From Burkholderiales bacterium (lineage in GTDB: Bacteria > Pseudomonadota > Gammaproteobacteria > Burkholderiales > SG8-41): a stretch of DNA of 64,000 nt. The notes beneath the pieces were generated by a model. That model saw only the letters and a list, made by a program, of their open reading frames with translations. It was not told the DNA's origin and did no database searches. The stretch is from NCBI GenBank assembly GCA_020854035.1, contig JADZGE010000012.1, positions 124,001 to 188,000 on the forward strand, in the 5' to 3' direction. Shown in pieces: positions 54,992 through 64,000 of the stretch. The translations under genes were made by a program, and so were the position numbers. Numbering within the stretch: the stretch's first letter is position 1; every line of letters starts with the position of its first letter.

Positions 54992-55572
54992 GGCGTCACC
55001 GTCCACCGGTGCCATTCGGAGTAGATGTTCCAGTCGCGCGAGCCGATGGCGCTCAGTTGAAAGGGCCGCGGCAGCTGCGCCGTGTCGAGCCGCATGCGCA
55101 CCGCCGCCGTGTAGGCCGCATCCTTGCGCAGCGCGCCGGGCTCGATGATTTCGTGCAGGCGCACCCGCCGCATGAACTCGAGGGCGTCGGCGAGCGTGGG
55201 AAAGTTCTGGAACAGCGTGCCGACCCCGACCCGGTACTGCCGGGTGAGCGCGTTGAACGACAAGCGGTAGCGGGACTGGTGAGTGGCGATCTTTTCGTTC
55301 AGCCAGTACCACCGCGGGCGGATCAGCTCGAACTCGACGACGAAATGCAGGGGGATGCCCTTGTTGAGGGAGTCCTCGAGCGCGGTGGTGAGGGCGATGT
55401 CGAAGGTGGCCTCGAGAAAATACTGCCCGTCTTCTCCCGCGACGAGGGCGGCGCTACGGACATCGATGCCGTCGGCGCGGACGGACGCGGGCGCGGCGAG
55501 GGCGAGCCACGCGGCCGCGAGCAGCACGAGCCAGCTACGTCTTGTGCAGCAAGGCGTAGAAGAAGCCGTCAT
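54988..55572 (-). CDS. DUF4390-type exported protein upstream of ntrY
   Basis: 194 aa. Signal peptide RRSWLVLLAAAWLALAAPAS, cleavage near VRADG, then a beta-rich domain with conserved-looking ALEDSLNKGIPLHFVVEFEL, RPRWYWLNEKIATHQSRYRL, FNALTRQYRVGVGTLFQNFP and a C-terminal RDWNIYSEWHRWTVTP. Proteins of this type occur between rsmB and ntrY in many betaproteobacteria; the function is unknown, and a periplasmic role in NtrY sensing is only a guess. Its start overlaps the last 38 bases of rsmB and its stop overlaps the ntrY ATG. Confidence 0.85.
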   Translation of the reverse strand: MTASSTPCCTRRSWLVLLAAAWLALAAPASVRADGIDVRSAALVAGEDGQYFLEATFDIALTTALEDSLNKGIPLHFVVEFELIRPRWYWLNEKIATHQSRYRLSFNALTRQYRVGVGTLFQNFPTLADALEFMRRVRLHEIIEPGALRKDAAYTAAVRMRLDTAQLPRPFQLSAIGSRDWNIYSEWHRWTVTP

Positions 55573-56818
55573 GCTCTCGGTCCGGAAGCAATTGGCCAGC
55601 GGGCAATCGAGGATCGCTGTCGGTCGCCGCAAGGCCGAGGCGCCGGGCGTCCTCGTGGCGCTCCAGGAACCGCCCCACCTGCAGGTGATTCTCCTCGTGG
55701 AAAACCGAGCAGGTCGCGTACAGCAATTTACCACCTCTACCGAGCACCCGCCACAGCGCATCGAGCATGCGCTGTTGCGCCGCCGCGCACTTAGCGATGT
55801 CCCCGGCGCGCCGCAGCCACTTGACGTCGGGATGGCGCCGCGCGATGCCCGACGCCGTGCAGGGCACGTCGGCCAGTATCCGGTCGAAGGGCGTGCCGTC
55901 CCACCACGTTTCGGGACGCGTGGCGTCCGCCTGCGCCACCCGGGCCCGGAGCCCGAGCCGATCGAGGTTGCCGCGAACGCGTTCGAGGCGCGAGGCGTCG
56001 CTGTCGAGCGCCGTCAACTCGACATCGGCGAGCTCGAGCAGGTGCGCCGCCTTGCCGCCGGGCGCGGCGCACGCGTCGAGCACCCGCTGGCCCGCGGCGA
56101 GATCGAGCGCCGGCGCGGCGAGGTGCGCGCCGGCGTCCTGCACCGAAACGAGCCCGTCGGCGAGCCCGGGTATGAGCGCGGCGGGCACCGCCGACGCAAG
56201 CCGCAGCGCCGCCTCGCCGATCGCGTGCGCCCGCATCCCGCGCGCTTCGAGCAGGCGCAAGGCCTCGTCGAGCGTCGAGCGCCGTCGGTTCACGCGCAGC
56301 GTGAGCGGCGGGCGCCCGTTGGCGGATTCCAGGATGGCCTCGAAGTGTCCCGGATACTGCGCGCGCAGGCGGTCGATCCACCATTGGGGATGGGAATAGC
56401 GGGCGGTTTCGATCCGCTCGACCCGCGCATCGAGCGCAGCGCGCTGGCGCAGGAAGCCACGCAGCACCGCGTTCACGAGCGATCTCGCCGACGCGAGGCC
56501 GATTCGCACGGCGCACTGCACGGCGCTGTCCACGATCGCGTAATGCGCCGCGCGCGTGTGACAGATCTGGTAGAGCGCCGCGAGCAGCAGCGGCCGCAGC
56601 CTGGCATCGCGGAGCGGGCGCTCGAGCAGCGCTTCGAGGACGGCCTGCAGCCGGCCGAGATGCCGCAGCGTGCCGTAGGCGAGGTCGCGCAGCGCGGCGC
56701 GTTCCCGCTCCGCGAGGCGCGGGTTGCGCGCAAGCACCGCGGCGAGCTCGGCGTCGAGACTGCGCCCGGCGAGCACCCTCCCGACGGTCGCGCTGGCGAG
56801 GCGCTGGAGTTCAACCAT
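55535..56818 (-). CDS. rsmB: 16S rRNA (cytosine-967-C5) methyltransferase RsmB
   Basis: 427 aa. N-terminal NusB-like RNA-binding domain (RERAALRDLAYGTLRHLGRL, VDSAVQCAVRIG, RSLVNAVLRGFLRQ) and a SAM-dependent methylase domain: SVQDAGAHLAAPALDLAAGQ, VLDACAAPGGKAAHLLELAD, DVPCTASGIARRHPDVKWLR and the catalytic Cys motif LLYATCSVFHEEN. The start at 56818 overlaps the fmt stop by 8 bases, the standard fmt-rsmB coupling. Confidence 0.95.
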   Translation of the reverse strand: MVELQRLASATVGRVLAGRSLDAELAAVLARNPRLAERERAALRDLAYGTLRHLGRLQAVLEALLERPLRDARLRPLLLAALYQICHTRAAHYAIVDSAVQCAVRIGLASARSLVNAVLRGFLRQRAALDARVERIETARYSHPQWWIDRLRAQYPGHFEAILESANGRPPLTLRVNRRRSTLDEALRLLEARGMRAHAIGEAALRLASAVPAALIPGLADGLVSVQDAGAHLAAPALDLAAGQRVLDACAAPGGKAAHLLELADVELTALDSDASRLERVRGNLDRLGLRARVAQADATRPETWWDGTPFDRILADVPCTASGIARRHPDVKWLRRAGDIAKCAAAQQRMLDALWRVLGRGGKLLYATCSVFHEENHLQVGRFLERHEDARRLGLAATDSDPRLPAGQLLPDREHDGFFYALLHKT

Positions 56819-57734
56819 CGGCCGCTCCGAGCCGCGTGCCGGCGCCGATGCGGTGGCCGGCGAGGTACTCGGCGGCGCCGAGGCGCCGCCCGCCCGCGCG
56901 CTGCAGGGCGGTGACGAGGAGACCGTCCTGCCCGCATGCCACGAGGATGCCGGACGGACCTGCGGTGATGACCGTACCCGGGGTGCCCGCCGTTCCTCGC
57001 GCGAGCCGTGCGGAGCAGATTTTGACCAGGCCGCCCGCCAGCAGCGTTCGGGCCCCCGGCTGGGGATCGAAAGCGCGTACTTGGCGCTCGATCTCCGCGG
57101 CCGGCCGGTTCCAGTCGATGCTCGTCTCCTCCCGGCTGAGCTTGCGCGCGTAGGTGGCACCAGAAGCCTCCTGCGGGCGGGCGGGCGGCATCGCCGCCAG
57201 CACGCGCACGATGAGCGCCGCACCCAGGGCGGCAAGCTTGTCGTGCAGGGTACCCGCGGTATCGTCCGCCACGATCGGAATGGCCTCCCGGAGCAGCACT
57301 GGTCCCGTGTCGAGGCCCGCGTCCATCCGCATGATCGTGACTCCGGTATGCGTGTCGCCCGCCAGCAACGCGCGCTGGATGGGGGCGGCCCCGCGCCAGC
57401 GGGGCAGCAGCGACGCGTGGATGTTGACGCAGCCGAGCGGCGGCAGTTCGAGCAATGCCGGCGGCAGCAGCAGCCCGTAGGCTGCGACGGCCATCACTTC
57501 GGGACGTGCGGCGGCGATGAGCGCGATCGCGGCATCGTCCAGCATCGCCGGCCGCGCCACCGGCAGGCCCCTTGCGAGCGCCAGGGCGTGTACCGGGGTC
57601 GGCTGGGGTTCCCGCCCCCGGCCGGCGGGGCGGTCCGGCTGCGTGAGTACCAGCGTGATCTCGTGCCCCGCGCGACCGAGGGCGTCGAGCGCGACAACCG
57701 CGAACTCCGGGGTGCCGGCAAACACGAGCTTCAT
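56811..57734 (-). CDS. fmt: Methionyl-tRNA formyltransferase
   Basis: 307 aa. Formylates initiator Met-tRNA. Marks: KLVFAGTPEFAVVALDALGR at the N terminus, VLTQPDRPAGRGREPQPTPV, VMAVAAYGLLLPPALLELPP, the catalytic-site segment CVNIHASLLPRWRGAAPIQR with ALLAGDTHTGVTIMRMDAGL, and the C-terminal anticodon-arm-binding domain (ETSIDWNRPAAEIERQVRAF). The ATG at 57734 fits the family start; 16 upstream codons in frame are not family-like. 66 bases downstream of def. Confidence 0.96.
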   Translation of the reverse strand: MKLVFAGTPEFAVVALDALGRAGHEITLVLTQPDRPAGRGREPQPTPVHALALARGLPVARPAMLDDAAIALIAAARPEVMAVAAYGLLLPPALLELPPLGCVNIHASLLPRWRGAAPIQRALLAGDTHTGVTIMRMDAGLDTGPVLLREAIPIVADDTAGTLHDKLAALGAALIVRVLAAMPPARPQEASGATYARKLSREETSIDWNRPAAEIERQVRAFDPQPGARTLLAGGLVKICSARLARGTAGTPGTVITAGPSGILVACGQDGLLVTALQRAGGRRLGAAEYLAGHRIGAGTRLGAADG

Positions 57735-57800
57735 GTGGCGATCCCTCGCCGGGGGCCGGTCGCGGCGCCCGGCAAGCCGCAACCTCCGGCGCCGCTTCGG

Positions 57801-58304
57801 TCAGCCAGCCTTGCGGTCCTGTTTTTTCAGCTTCGCAACGATGCGCGATTGCTTCAGGCGCGACAGATACTCGACGAATACCCTGCCCTCGAGATGGTCC
57901 ATCTCGTGCTGGATGCAGACCGCCAGCAGTCCCTCGGCATCGACGGTGCGCTCGCCGCCATCACGATCGAGCGCCCGGACTTTCACGCGCTGCGCGCGCC
58001 GCACCCTTTCGTAGATACCCGGCAGCGACAGGCAGCCCTCCTCGCAGTCCGCTATGCCCGAGGACTCCACGATTGCAGGATTGATCAGCACATTCAGCGC
58101 GTCGCGCGTATCCGATACGTCGATCACGATCACCCGTTTGTGGACGTCTACCTGCGTTGCTGCCAGCCCGACACCCGGCGCCATATACATGGTCTCCGCC
58201 ATGTCGTTGATTAATTTACGAATACCTTCATCGACGCGCGCGACTTTCGCCGCGACCTTGCGCAGGCGGGGATCCGGGTACCGCAAAATGGGCAGTAATG
58301 CCAT
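57801..58304 (-). CDS. def: Peptide deformylase
   Basis: 167 aa. Removes the formyl group from nascent proteins. All three motifs are present: GVGLAATQ (residues 45-52), EGCLSLPG (about 93-100) with the metal Cys, and QHEMDHLEG (about 131-139) with the metal His pair and catalytic Glu. First gene of the def-fmt-rsmB-DUF4390-ntrY-ntrX run; promoter in the AT-rich divergent region upstream. Confidence 0.97.
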   Translation of the reverse strand: MALLPILRYPDPRLRKVAAKVARVDEGIRKLINDMAETMYMAPGVGLAATQVDVHKRVIVIDVSDTRDALNVLINPAIVESSGIADCEEGCLSLPGIYERVRRAQRVKVRALDRDGGERTVDAEGLLAVCIQHEMDHLEGRVFVEYLSRLKQSRIVAKLKKQDRKAG

Positions 58305-58412
58305 GGAAAAGCTTGCTAATTTAATCGACTATATGCAGAATTTAAACCAATACCTGACCTCGGGCCGACAGCGGTCGCCTCGAGGTTTCTGCATCATAAG
58401 TGGGGGCTCACC
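58305..58412. promoter_or_regulatory. Divergent promoter region of def and the LysM gene, with a leader hairpin
   Basis: The left half (58305-58355) is the most AT-rich stretch of this part of the window. For the plus strand, TTGCTA and CAGAAT are 17 bp apart, a weak sigma-70 match. A 30-base imperfect hairpin, ACCTCG...CGAGGT with an inner CGAC-AGCG-GTCG (58357-58386), ends 26 bases before the LysM start and would form in its leader RNA. Confidence 0.45.
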
Positions 58413-59555
58413 ATGGGTAAGGCAATTATATCCCTGATTTTTCTGTTGACTCCGTTGTCCGCGGCACTGGCGGCCCCCCCGGTCCTGAAGGAAAACGCGC
58501 CGGACCGTTATGTCGTCGTGGAAGGGGACACGCTGTGGAGCATCGCGGGGCGCTTCCTCCAGAATCCGTGGCAGTGGCCGGAGATCTGGAAGATGAATCA
58601 CGACCAGATCAAGAACCCGAACCGCATCTATCCCGGTGACGTGATCGTCGTTGATCGTACCGCGCAGGAGACCCGGCTGCGCCTGCTCAAGCTGGAGACG
58701 GTCACGCTGCAGCCTCAGGTGAGGGTGGAGCAGTTGAAAGCCAAGCCCGTCCCGACGATCCCCGGGGTCGTCATCGAGCCGTTCCTCGCGCGGCCGATGA
58801 TCGTGGGGCCGACCGAGCTCGACAGCGCACCGTTCATCCTCGCCTCCCAGGACCATCGTGTCACCATCGGTGCGGGCGCGACCGCCTACGCGAGCGGTTT
58901 GACGAAGGAACAAGGCAGGTCCTGGCAGCTTTTCCGGCGCGGCGACCCGCTGGTGGATCCGGACACCAATGAAACCCTCGGTTACGAAGCCGTGTATCTC
59001 GGCGAGGCCCAGGTCACCCAGTTCGGCACGCTTAGTACCGTTCATATCACCCGGTCCACTCGCGAGATCCTTGCCGGCGACCGCCTGATAGCATCCGGCA
59101 AGGAAATTCCCAATTTCGGCTACGTCCCCCACGCTCCGGCAAATCCGATCAAGGGCCGCATCGTGTCGAGCTACGGCAGCCTGGGCGACGCGGGTCCCCT
59201 GTCCATAGTGACGCTTTCAAAGGGCAGCCGCGACGGGCTGGAAGTGGGTCACGTGCTCGCCATCTACCGCAGTCAAACCGCGGCGCGCTTCCAGCAGCGG
59301 ACGGCGCCTCTTTACGGGCGCGAGGGCCCCAGCGGCAACGATGCGCCGCGAACCTACTACAGCGAGCAGCTCACGCCGCGCGACGGGCCCCTGTATCCGC
59401 GCGGCTTTCCGGTGACCGACGAGCTCATCGCGAGCCTGCCCGACGAGCGTTACGGACTTGCCATGGTGTTTCGCACCTTCGACCGGGCGTCGTTCGCCAT
59501 CATCATGCAGGCGAGCCGCCAGGTCTCGGTGAACGACGTCGTAACCAATCCCTGA
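58413..59555 (+). CDS. LysM-domain peptidoglycan-binding protein
   Basis: 380 aa. Signal peptide MGKAIISLIFLLTPLSAALA, then one LysM repeat (YVVVEGDTLWSIAGRFLQNP, NRIYPGDVIVV; about residues 33-82). The remaining 300 residues are a beta-rich domain of unknown role with GYEAVYLGEAQVTQFGTLST and RIVSSYGSLGDAGPLSIVTL. It ends with ASFAIIMQASRQVSVNDVVT. This single-LysM protein upstream of dprA is a common betaproteobacterial arrangement. Likely periplasmic or wall-associated. Followed by dprA after 58 bases. Confidence 0.88.
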   Translation: MGKAIISLIFLLTPLSAALAAPPVLKENAPDRYVVVEGDTLWSIAGRFLQNPWQWPEIWKMNHDQIKNPNRIYPGDVIVVDRTAQETRLRLLKLETVTLQPQVRVEQLKAKPVPTIPGVVIEPFLARPMIVGPTELDSAPFILASQDHRVTIGAGATAYASGLTKEQGRSWQLFRRGDPLVDPDTNETLGYEAVYLGEAQVTQFGTLSTVHITRSTREILAGDRLIASGKEIPNFGYVPHAPANPIKGRIVSSYGSLGDAGPLSIVTLSKGSRDGLEVGHVLAIYRSQTAARFQQRTAPLYGREGPSGNDAPRTYYSEQLTPRDGPLYPRGFPVTDELIASLPDERYGLAMVFRTFDRASFAIIMQASRQVSVNDVVTNP

Positions 59556-59613
59556 CCGGGCGCCGGACTCGCGCCGGCCGCCGCGCGACACGCCGACCGG
59601 GCACCGGTTCGCC

Positions 59614-60696
59614 ATGCCGCTCGACCCGGAGCTGGCGGCGTGGCTGCGGCTGAGTCTCACACCGCAACTGACCGGCGCCGGACTGCGGCGTCTGCTCGCC
59701 GCCTACGGCGACCCGCTGCGGATACTCTCCGCCGGTCGAGCGCCGCTCGCGCAACACGTTCCCGGCGCTGCCGCGGCCGCGCTCGCGCAGGAGGCCGCGC
59801 CGCCCGGGCTCGCCGCGACGGCGGCCTGGCTCGAGGAGCGTTCCAATCACGTTGTCACGCTCGCCGATGAGGCCTATCCGCGCCTGCTGCTCGAAATTCC
59901 CGATCCGCCGGCGCTCCTCTACGTCAAGGGCCGGCGGGAACTGCTCAACCGCCCGGCGCTCGCGATCGTCGGCAGCCGCAACGCCACCGCGCAGGGCATC
60001 GCCAACGCCGAGGCGTTCGCGCGAGCCTTGAGCGATGCCGGCCTTCTCATCGTGAGCGGCCTCGCGCTCGGCGTCGATGCGGCAGCCCACCGGGGCGGGC
60101 TCGCGGGCGCCGCCGCGAGCGTCGCCGTCGTCGGCACCGGCCTCGACATCGTCGATCCGGCGCGCAACCGGGCCCTCGCTCACGAACTCGCCGAGCGCGG
60201 CGCCCTCGTCTCCGAGTTCCCGCTCGGCACGCCGGCGCGCGCCGTCAATTTCCCGCGCCGCAACCGCCTCCTGAGCGGCCTCGCTACGGGTACTCTCGTG
60301 GTCGAAGCGGCGATCGGCAGCGGCTCGCTCATCACCGCGCGCGCGGCGCTCGAGCAGGGCCGCGAAGTGTTCGCGATTCCCGGTTCCATCCATTCACCGC
60401 TCGCCAAGGGCTGCCACGCGCTCCTCAAGCAGGGCGCGAAGCTCGTGGAGAGCGCCGCGGACGTGCTCGAAGAGCTGCGGCTCGCGCCGGCCGCCCAGCC
60501 GCCGGCGCCGCGAACCACACGCGGCGATGTTGAACGACTGCTGCTCGAGGCGCTCGGCTACGACCCGGTGGATCCCGACAGCCTGTGCGCGCGCACCGGA
60601 CTGGCCGCGGCGCAGGTGTCGGCGTTGCTCACGCAGTTCGAGCTCGAGGGCGCGGTCATGGCGCTGCCGGGAGGTCGCTTCCAGCGCGTGCGCTGA
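59614..60696 (+). CDS. dprA: DNA-processing protein DprA
   Basis: 360 aa, complete. N-terminal helical region (LAAWLRLSLTPQLTGAGLRR), Rossmann DprA domain with [46 protein letters not shown]-type VSEFPLGTPARAVNFPRRNR, LVVEAAIGSGSLITARAALE and AIPGSIHSPLAKGCHALLKQ, and a C-terminal winged helix (ALGYDPVDPDSLCARTGLAA). Loads RecA on incoming single-stranded DNA during transformation. Serves as the in-window reference showing that the DprA part at 4791 is a different subfamily and lacks the C-terminal domain. Confidence 0.95.
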   Translation: MPLDPELAAWLRLSLTPQLTGAGLRRLLAAYGDPLRILSAGRAPLAQHVPGAAAAALAQEAAPPGLAATAAWLEERSNHVVTLADEAYPRLLLEIPDPPALLYVKGRRELLNRPALAIVGSRNATAQGIANAEAFARALSDAGLLIVSGLALGVDAAAHRGGLAGAAASVAVVGTGLDIVDPARNRALAHELAERGALVSEFPLGTPARAVNFPRRNRLLSGLATGTLVVEAAIGSGSLITARAALEQGREVFAIPGSIHSPLAKGCHALLKQGAKLVESAADVLEELRLAPAAQPPAPRTTRGDVERLLLEALGYDPVDPDSLCARTGLAAAQVSALLTQFELEGAVMALPGGRFQRVR

Positions 60697-60751
60697 AGTG
60701 CGCGCGCCGCTCGCTCGGCCGCGCGTGCGGAACCATTCGCCCGGCTCGCCC

Positions 60752-60780
60752 TTGCGCTACGCAATGTTTGTACTTATCAT
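60752..60780 (+). promoter_or_regulatory. Sigma-70 promoter of topB
   Basis: TTGCGC (60752-60757), 17-base spacer, TATCAT (60775-60780). The -10 has 5 of 6 consensus positions. It lies 27 bases before the topB ATG, in an AT-richer stretch after dprA. Confidence 0.55.
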
Positions 60781-60806
60781 CTTGCGCTCTTTTTTGCCGG
60801 GTCAGC

Positions 60807-63389
60807 ATGCGCGTGGGCAAGCAACTCATCATCGCCGAGAAGCCGTCGGTGGCGGCGGACATCGCGCGCGCGCTCGGCGGCTTCGAGCGGCACGGCGAGT
60901 ATTTCGAGAGCAGGGCCTACGTGCTCTCTTCCGCGGTCGGGCACCTGCTGGAACTGCGCGCACCCGAGGAGCACGATCCGCGGTCCGGGCGCTGGACGTT
61001 CAAGCATCTGCCCGTCATCCCGCCGCGCTTCGAGCTGGCGCCCATCGAGAAGAGCGAGGCGCGCCTGAAACTCCTGGTGAAGCTCATCAAGCGCAAGGAC
61101 GTCGCGGGGCTCATCAACGCCTGCGACGCCGGCCGCGAAGGCGAGTTGATCTTCCGTTACATCGCGCAGCATGCGAACGCGCATAAGCCGATACGGCGGC
61201 TCTGGCTGCAGTCGATGACCCCGGGGGCGATCCGCGAGGGTTTCGAGCACCTGCGCGCGGACCGCGAACTGCTGCCGCTCGCGGACGCCGCGAAGTGCCG
61301 CTCCGAGGCCGACTGGCTCGTGGGTATCAACGGCACGCGGGCGATGACCGCGTTCAACAACAAGGTGAGCGAGGGCGGTTTCTACAAGACCACAGTCGGG
61401 CGCGTGCAGACACCGACCCTCGCGATTCTGGTGGAGCGGGAGGAGCGGATCGCCGCCTTCAAGCCACGCGATTACTGGGAGGTACACGCGCGCTTCGGCG
61501 CGGCCGCGGGCGAGTACCCGGGGCGCTGGTTCGATCCCCGCTTCAGGAAGGACGACGATGGCGAGCGCCGCGCGGAGCGCCTGTGGAAGGCCGCGGCCGC
61601 GCGGGAAATCGTCGCCGCCTGCACCGGGGGCCGCGGCAGCGTCGCCGATGAGAGCAAACCGGCCACCCAGCTCTCCCCGCTGCTCTTCGACCTCACCAGC
61701 CTGCAGCGCGAGGCGAACGCCCGCTTCGGGTTCTCCGCGCGCGGCACGCTCGCGCTCGCGCAGGCGCTCTACGAGCGGCACAAGGCGCTCACTTACCCGC
61801 GGACCGACTCGCGGGCGCTGCCCGAAGACTACCTCGCGCCGGTGCGCGAAACGATGGAGCTGCTGGCGAAAACGCCGTCCTATGCCCCGCACGCGCGCGC
61901 CGTGCTCGCGAACCGGTGGATCAGGCCCAACAAGCGCATCTTCGACAACTCGAAAATTTCCGATCACTTCGCCATCATCCCGACGCTGCAGGCGCCGCGC
62001 CATCTGAACGAGGGTGAACAGAAGCTCTACGATCTCGTCGTGCGCCGCTTTCTCGCGATCTTCCATCCGGCGGCGGAATACCTCCAGACGACCCGCGTGA
62101 CGCTCGTCGCCGGGCATCATTTCAGGACCGAGGGAAAGGTCCTCCTGAACCCGGGCTGGCTCGCGATATACGGCCGGGCGCTGGGCGAGGAGAACGAGAG
62201 TCTCCCGCCGGTCGCGGCGGGCGAGTCGGTCGCCGTCGTCGAAGTCGCGGCCCAGCCCAGCCAGACGAAACCGCCCGCGCGCTACACCGAAGCGACGCTC
62301 CTCTCCGCCATGGAAGGCGCCGGCAAGCTCGTGGAGGACGACGAGTTGCGCGAAGCGATGGCGGCGAAGGGTCTCGGCACGCCCGCGACGCGTGCCGCCG
62401 TCATCGAAGGCCTGCTGCAGGAGGACTACATCCACCGCAACGGGCGCGAGCTGGTGCCCACGCCGAAGGCATTCTCGCTCTTCTTCGCGCTCAAGCATTT
62501 CGGGGTGACCGAGATCACTTCGCCCGAGCTGACCGGCGACTGGGAACACAAGCTGAAGCTCATGGAGGCCGCGAAGCTCCCGCGCGCCGAGTTCATGGAG
62601 CATATCGAGCAGGTAACGAGCGATCTCGTCGAGCGCATCCGCAACGGCGACATTCCCGACGACGCGTTTGCGACGGTGCCGGCGCCGTGCCCGAAGTGCG
62701 GCGGCACGGTGCAGGAGACCTACCGCAAGTTCCAGTGCCAGCAGTGCGAGTTCTCCCTGTGGAAGGTGACGGCCGGGCGGGAATGGGCGCCCGACGAGGT
62801 CGCGGAACTCATCACGAAGCGCTTCGTGGGGCCGCTGGCGGGCTTCCGCAGCCGCCTCGGCAAGCCGTTCTCCGCCGGCGTGCGGCTGAACGGGGAGCTC
62901 CGCGCCGAGTTCGACTTCGGCCAGGCGCGCGACGACGAAGCGCAGCCGCCGGATTTCAGCGCGCAGGAGCGCCTCGGCCCGTGCCCCAAGTGCGGCGCGG
63001 GCGTCTACGAGCACGGCGTGTCCTACGTCTGCGAGAAATCGCTCGGCGCCGGCCGCACCTGCGATTTCCGCTCCGGCAAGCTCATCCTCCAGCAGCCCGT
63101 CGATGCGGCGCAGATGCGCCGGCTGCTCGCCACGGGCCGCACGGAGCTTCTCACGCAGTTCGTATCGAAGCGCGGGCGGCGCTTCAAGGCCTTCCTCGTG
63201 AAGAACGGCGAAGGCAGGGTCGGCTTCGAGTTTCCGCCCCGCGCGGAGCCGGCGGGAGCGAAGGCAGCCCCCGCGGCCGCCGCGACGCCTGCGCGCGCCG
63301 CCCGCGGCAGGGCGGCGAGGCCGGCTGGCAAGCGAGCGCGACGCAGGGCGACCGAACGCCCCCGGCGTCCCCGCCGCAAGGCGGCCTAG
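60807..63389 (+). CDS. topB: DNA topoisomerase III with basic C-terminal tail
   Basis: 860 aa type IA topoisomerase. Toprim domain [20 protein letters not shown] and [57 protein letters not shown], the active-site Tyr in [17 protein letters not shown], and [20 protein letters not shown] with [20 protein letters not shown]. The C-terminal zinc-ribbon-like parts have [20 protein letters not shown] and [20 protein letters not shown]. The last about 50 residues are almost only Ala, Arg, Pro, Lys and Gly, a histone-H1-like tail that probably binds DNA. Start at 60807 because the Toprim domain begins at once. Its stop codon shares the tetramer CTAG with the convergent gyrB stop. Confidence 0.93.
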   Translation: MRVGKQLIIAEKPSVAADIARALGGFERHGEYFESRAYVLSSAVGHLLELRAPEEHDPRSGRWTFKHLPVIPPRFELAPIEKSEARLKLLVKLIKRKDVAGLINACDAGREGELIFRYIAQHANAHKPIRRLWLQSMTPGAIREGFEHLRADRELLPLADAAKCRSEADWLVGINGTRAMTAFNNKVSEGGFYKTTVGRVQTPTLAILVEREERIAAFKPRDYWEVHARFGAAAGEYPGRWFDPRFRKDDDGERRAERLWKAAAAREIVAACTGGRGSVADESKPATQLSPLLFDLTSLQREANARFGFSARGTLALAQALYERHKALTYPRTDSRALPEDYLAPVRETMELLAKTPSYAPHARAVLANRWIRPNKRIFDNSKISDHFAIIPTLQAPRHLNEGEQKLYDLVVRRFLAIFHPAAEYLQTTRVTLVAGHHFRTEGKVLLNPGWLAIYGRALGEENESLPPVAAGESVAVVEVAAQPSQTKPPARYTEATLLSAMEGAGKLVEDDELREAMAAKGLGTPATRAAVIEGLLQEDYIHRNGRELVPTPKAFSLFFALKHFGVTEITSPELTGDWEHKLKLMEAAKLPRAEFMEHIEQVTSDLVERIRNGDIPDDAFATVPAPCPKCGGTVQETYRKFQCQQCEFSLWKVTAGREWAPDEVAELITKRFVGPLAGFRSRLGKPFSAGVRLNGELRAEFDFGQARDDEAQPPDFSAQERLGPCPKCGAGVYEHGVSYVCEKSLGAGRTCDFRSGKLILQQPVDAAQMRRLLATGRTELLTQFVSKRGRRFKAFLVKNGEGRVGFEFPPRAEPAGAKAAPAAAATPARAARGRAARPAGKRARRRATERPRRPRRKAA

Positions 63390-64000
63390 ATATCGAGGTT
63401 TCTCACCCCGAGCGCGTTCGACTCGATGAAGTTGCGGCGCGGCTCCACCTCGTCGCCCATCAGCGTCGCGAAGATCTCCTCCGCGCTGATCGCATCCTCG
63501 ATGCGCGTCCTCAGCAGCCGCCGCGTCGCCGGGTCCATCGTGGTCTCCCAGAGCTGCTCCGGGTTCATCTCGCCCAGCCCCTTGTAGCGCTGCGTGGAGA
63601 CGCCGCGCTGCACCTCCGCGAGCAGCCACTCGATCGCTTCGCGGAACTCCTTCACCGGATGCTCCTGCGCGCCCCGCTTGACGCTGGCGCCTTCCCCCAG
63701 CAGCCCCTGCAGCGTCTGGCCGGCGCGCAGCAGCTGCGCGTGGTCGCCGCTTTGCAGAAAATCGACGTCGATCTGTCCCTGCCGCACGATGCCGTGCTGC
63801 ATCCTGCTCGCCACCAGCACGTAGCGCTCGGTCTGCTCGTCGATGCGCACGCTCACGGTGATCCCCTGTTCCGCGACGAGCGCGCCGAGCGACGCCGCGC
63901 TCGCCGCCGCGGCCTCCGCGTTCGAGAGATCGAGCGCCACCGCGTGGCGCATCAGCGCGCGCAGCACGTCGGCGTCGATCAGCCGGCTCACGCGCTCGAT
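63386..64000 (-). CDS. gyrB: DNA gyrase subunit B, C-terminal part (runs off the window)
   Basis: 204 codons of the 3' end are visible; the 5' part lies beyond 64000. The Toprim/C-terminal GyrB signature is clear: [40 protein letters not shown] and [17 protein letters not shown], the normal end of proteobacterial GyrB. The visible upstream part ([40 protein letters not shown]) is the insert region found in this clade. It converges with topB, and the two stop codons overlap. Confidence 0.94.
   Translation of the reverse strand: MERVSRLIDADVLRALMRHAVALDLSNAEAAAASAASLGALVAEQGITVSVRIDEQTERYVLVASRMQHGIVRQGQIDVDFLQSGDHAQLLRAGQTLQGLLGEGASVKRGAQEHPVKEFREAIEWLLAEVQRGVSTQRYKGLGEMNPEQLWETTMDPATRRLLRTRIEDAISAEEIFATLMGDEVEPRRNFIESNALGVRNLDI

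Overview
The window is a contiguous piece of a strongly GC-rich proteobacterial chromosome, most likely a betaproteobacterium (Burkholderiales/Rhodocyclales-like or an uncultured relative). Three things suggest this: the minus-strand order def-fmt-rsmB-DUF4390-ntrY-ntrX beside LysM-dprA-topB, the tkt-gap-pgk-pyk-fba block, and five orphan Bug-type (TctC) solute-binding proteins. All assignments come from reading the sequence; no database search was run.

Layout. (1) 1-2.5 kb: a sulfotransferase and a Bug protein. (2) 2.7-11.1 kb: an accessory island next to a tRNA-Phe gene. It holds a RecQ-like helicase with a C-terminal phosphoribosyltransferase motif, broken by one extra base and one nonsense codon; a 712-aa ORF that reads as a DprA domain fused to an N-terminal methylase fragment and to the tail of a nucleotidyltransferase; a HEPN fragment; an intact-looking HigBA-type toxin-antitoxin pair; a TPP enzyme; and a second eroded toxin-antitoxin cluster (NTase, HEPN-DUF433 fusion, DUF5615 remnant). 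It looks like a former defence island shortened by deletions that repeatedly produced in-frame chimeras. (3) 11.4-12.4 kb: a PEP-CTERM protein with a good sigma-54 type promoter. (4) 12.4-21.6 kb, minus strand: a CoA-ester operon with a citrate-synthase-like protein, two acyl-CoA carboxyltransferases of different types, two Bug proteins, a CaiB/BaiF CoA-transferase and a degenerate iron-alcohol-dehydrogenase-like protein. A Crp/Fnr regulator diverges from it. (5) 22.4-33.6 kb, minus strand: a one-chain Fe-S/molybdopterin oxidoreductase with a b-type cytochrome, then a carboxylase/ligase operon (small biotin carrier, two carboxyltransferases, biotin carboxylase, ADP-forming acyl-CoA ligase beta and alpha). 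A 25-bp block containing a Crp-like dyad occurs both at the Crp/citrate-synthase divergence and upstream of the cytochrome gene. (6) 33.7-43.1 kb: small secreted proteins, a glycerophosphodiesterase, an M20 peptidase, a fifth carboxyltransferase, two more Bug proteins, a cupin and an amidohydrolase. (7) 43.2-51.4 kb: a CobW-type GTPase and the central-carbon block. (8) 51.5-64 kb: NtrYX, translation and cell-envelope housekeeping genes, dprA, topB and the 3' end of gyrB.

How the genes work together. The middle 30 kb looks like uptake and CoA-dependent breakdown of organic acids: Bug proteins bind carboxylates, CoA-transferase or ligase activates them, and biotin-dependent carboxylases process the CoA esters. 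The window has five carboxyltransferases but only one biotin carboxylase and one 73-aa biotin carrier, so these are probably shared.

The parts that deserve a second look are the chimeric defence/toxin-antitoxin island, two catalytically altered enzymes (citrate synthase-like and iron-ADH-like), the Fe-S/Mo fusion, the shared dyad, the sigma-54 site, and short-period tandem arrays at several translation start/stop junctions.
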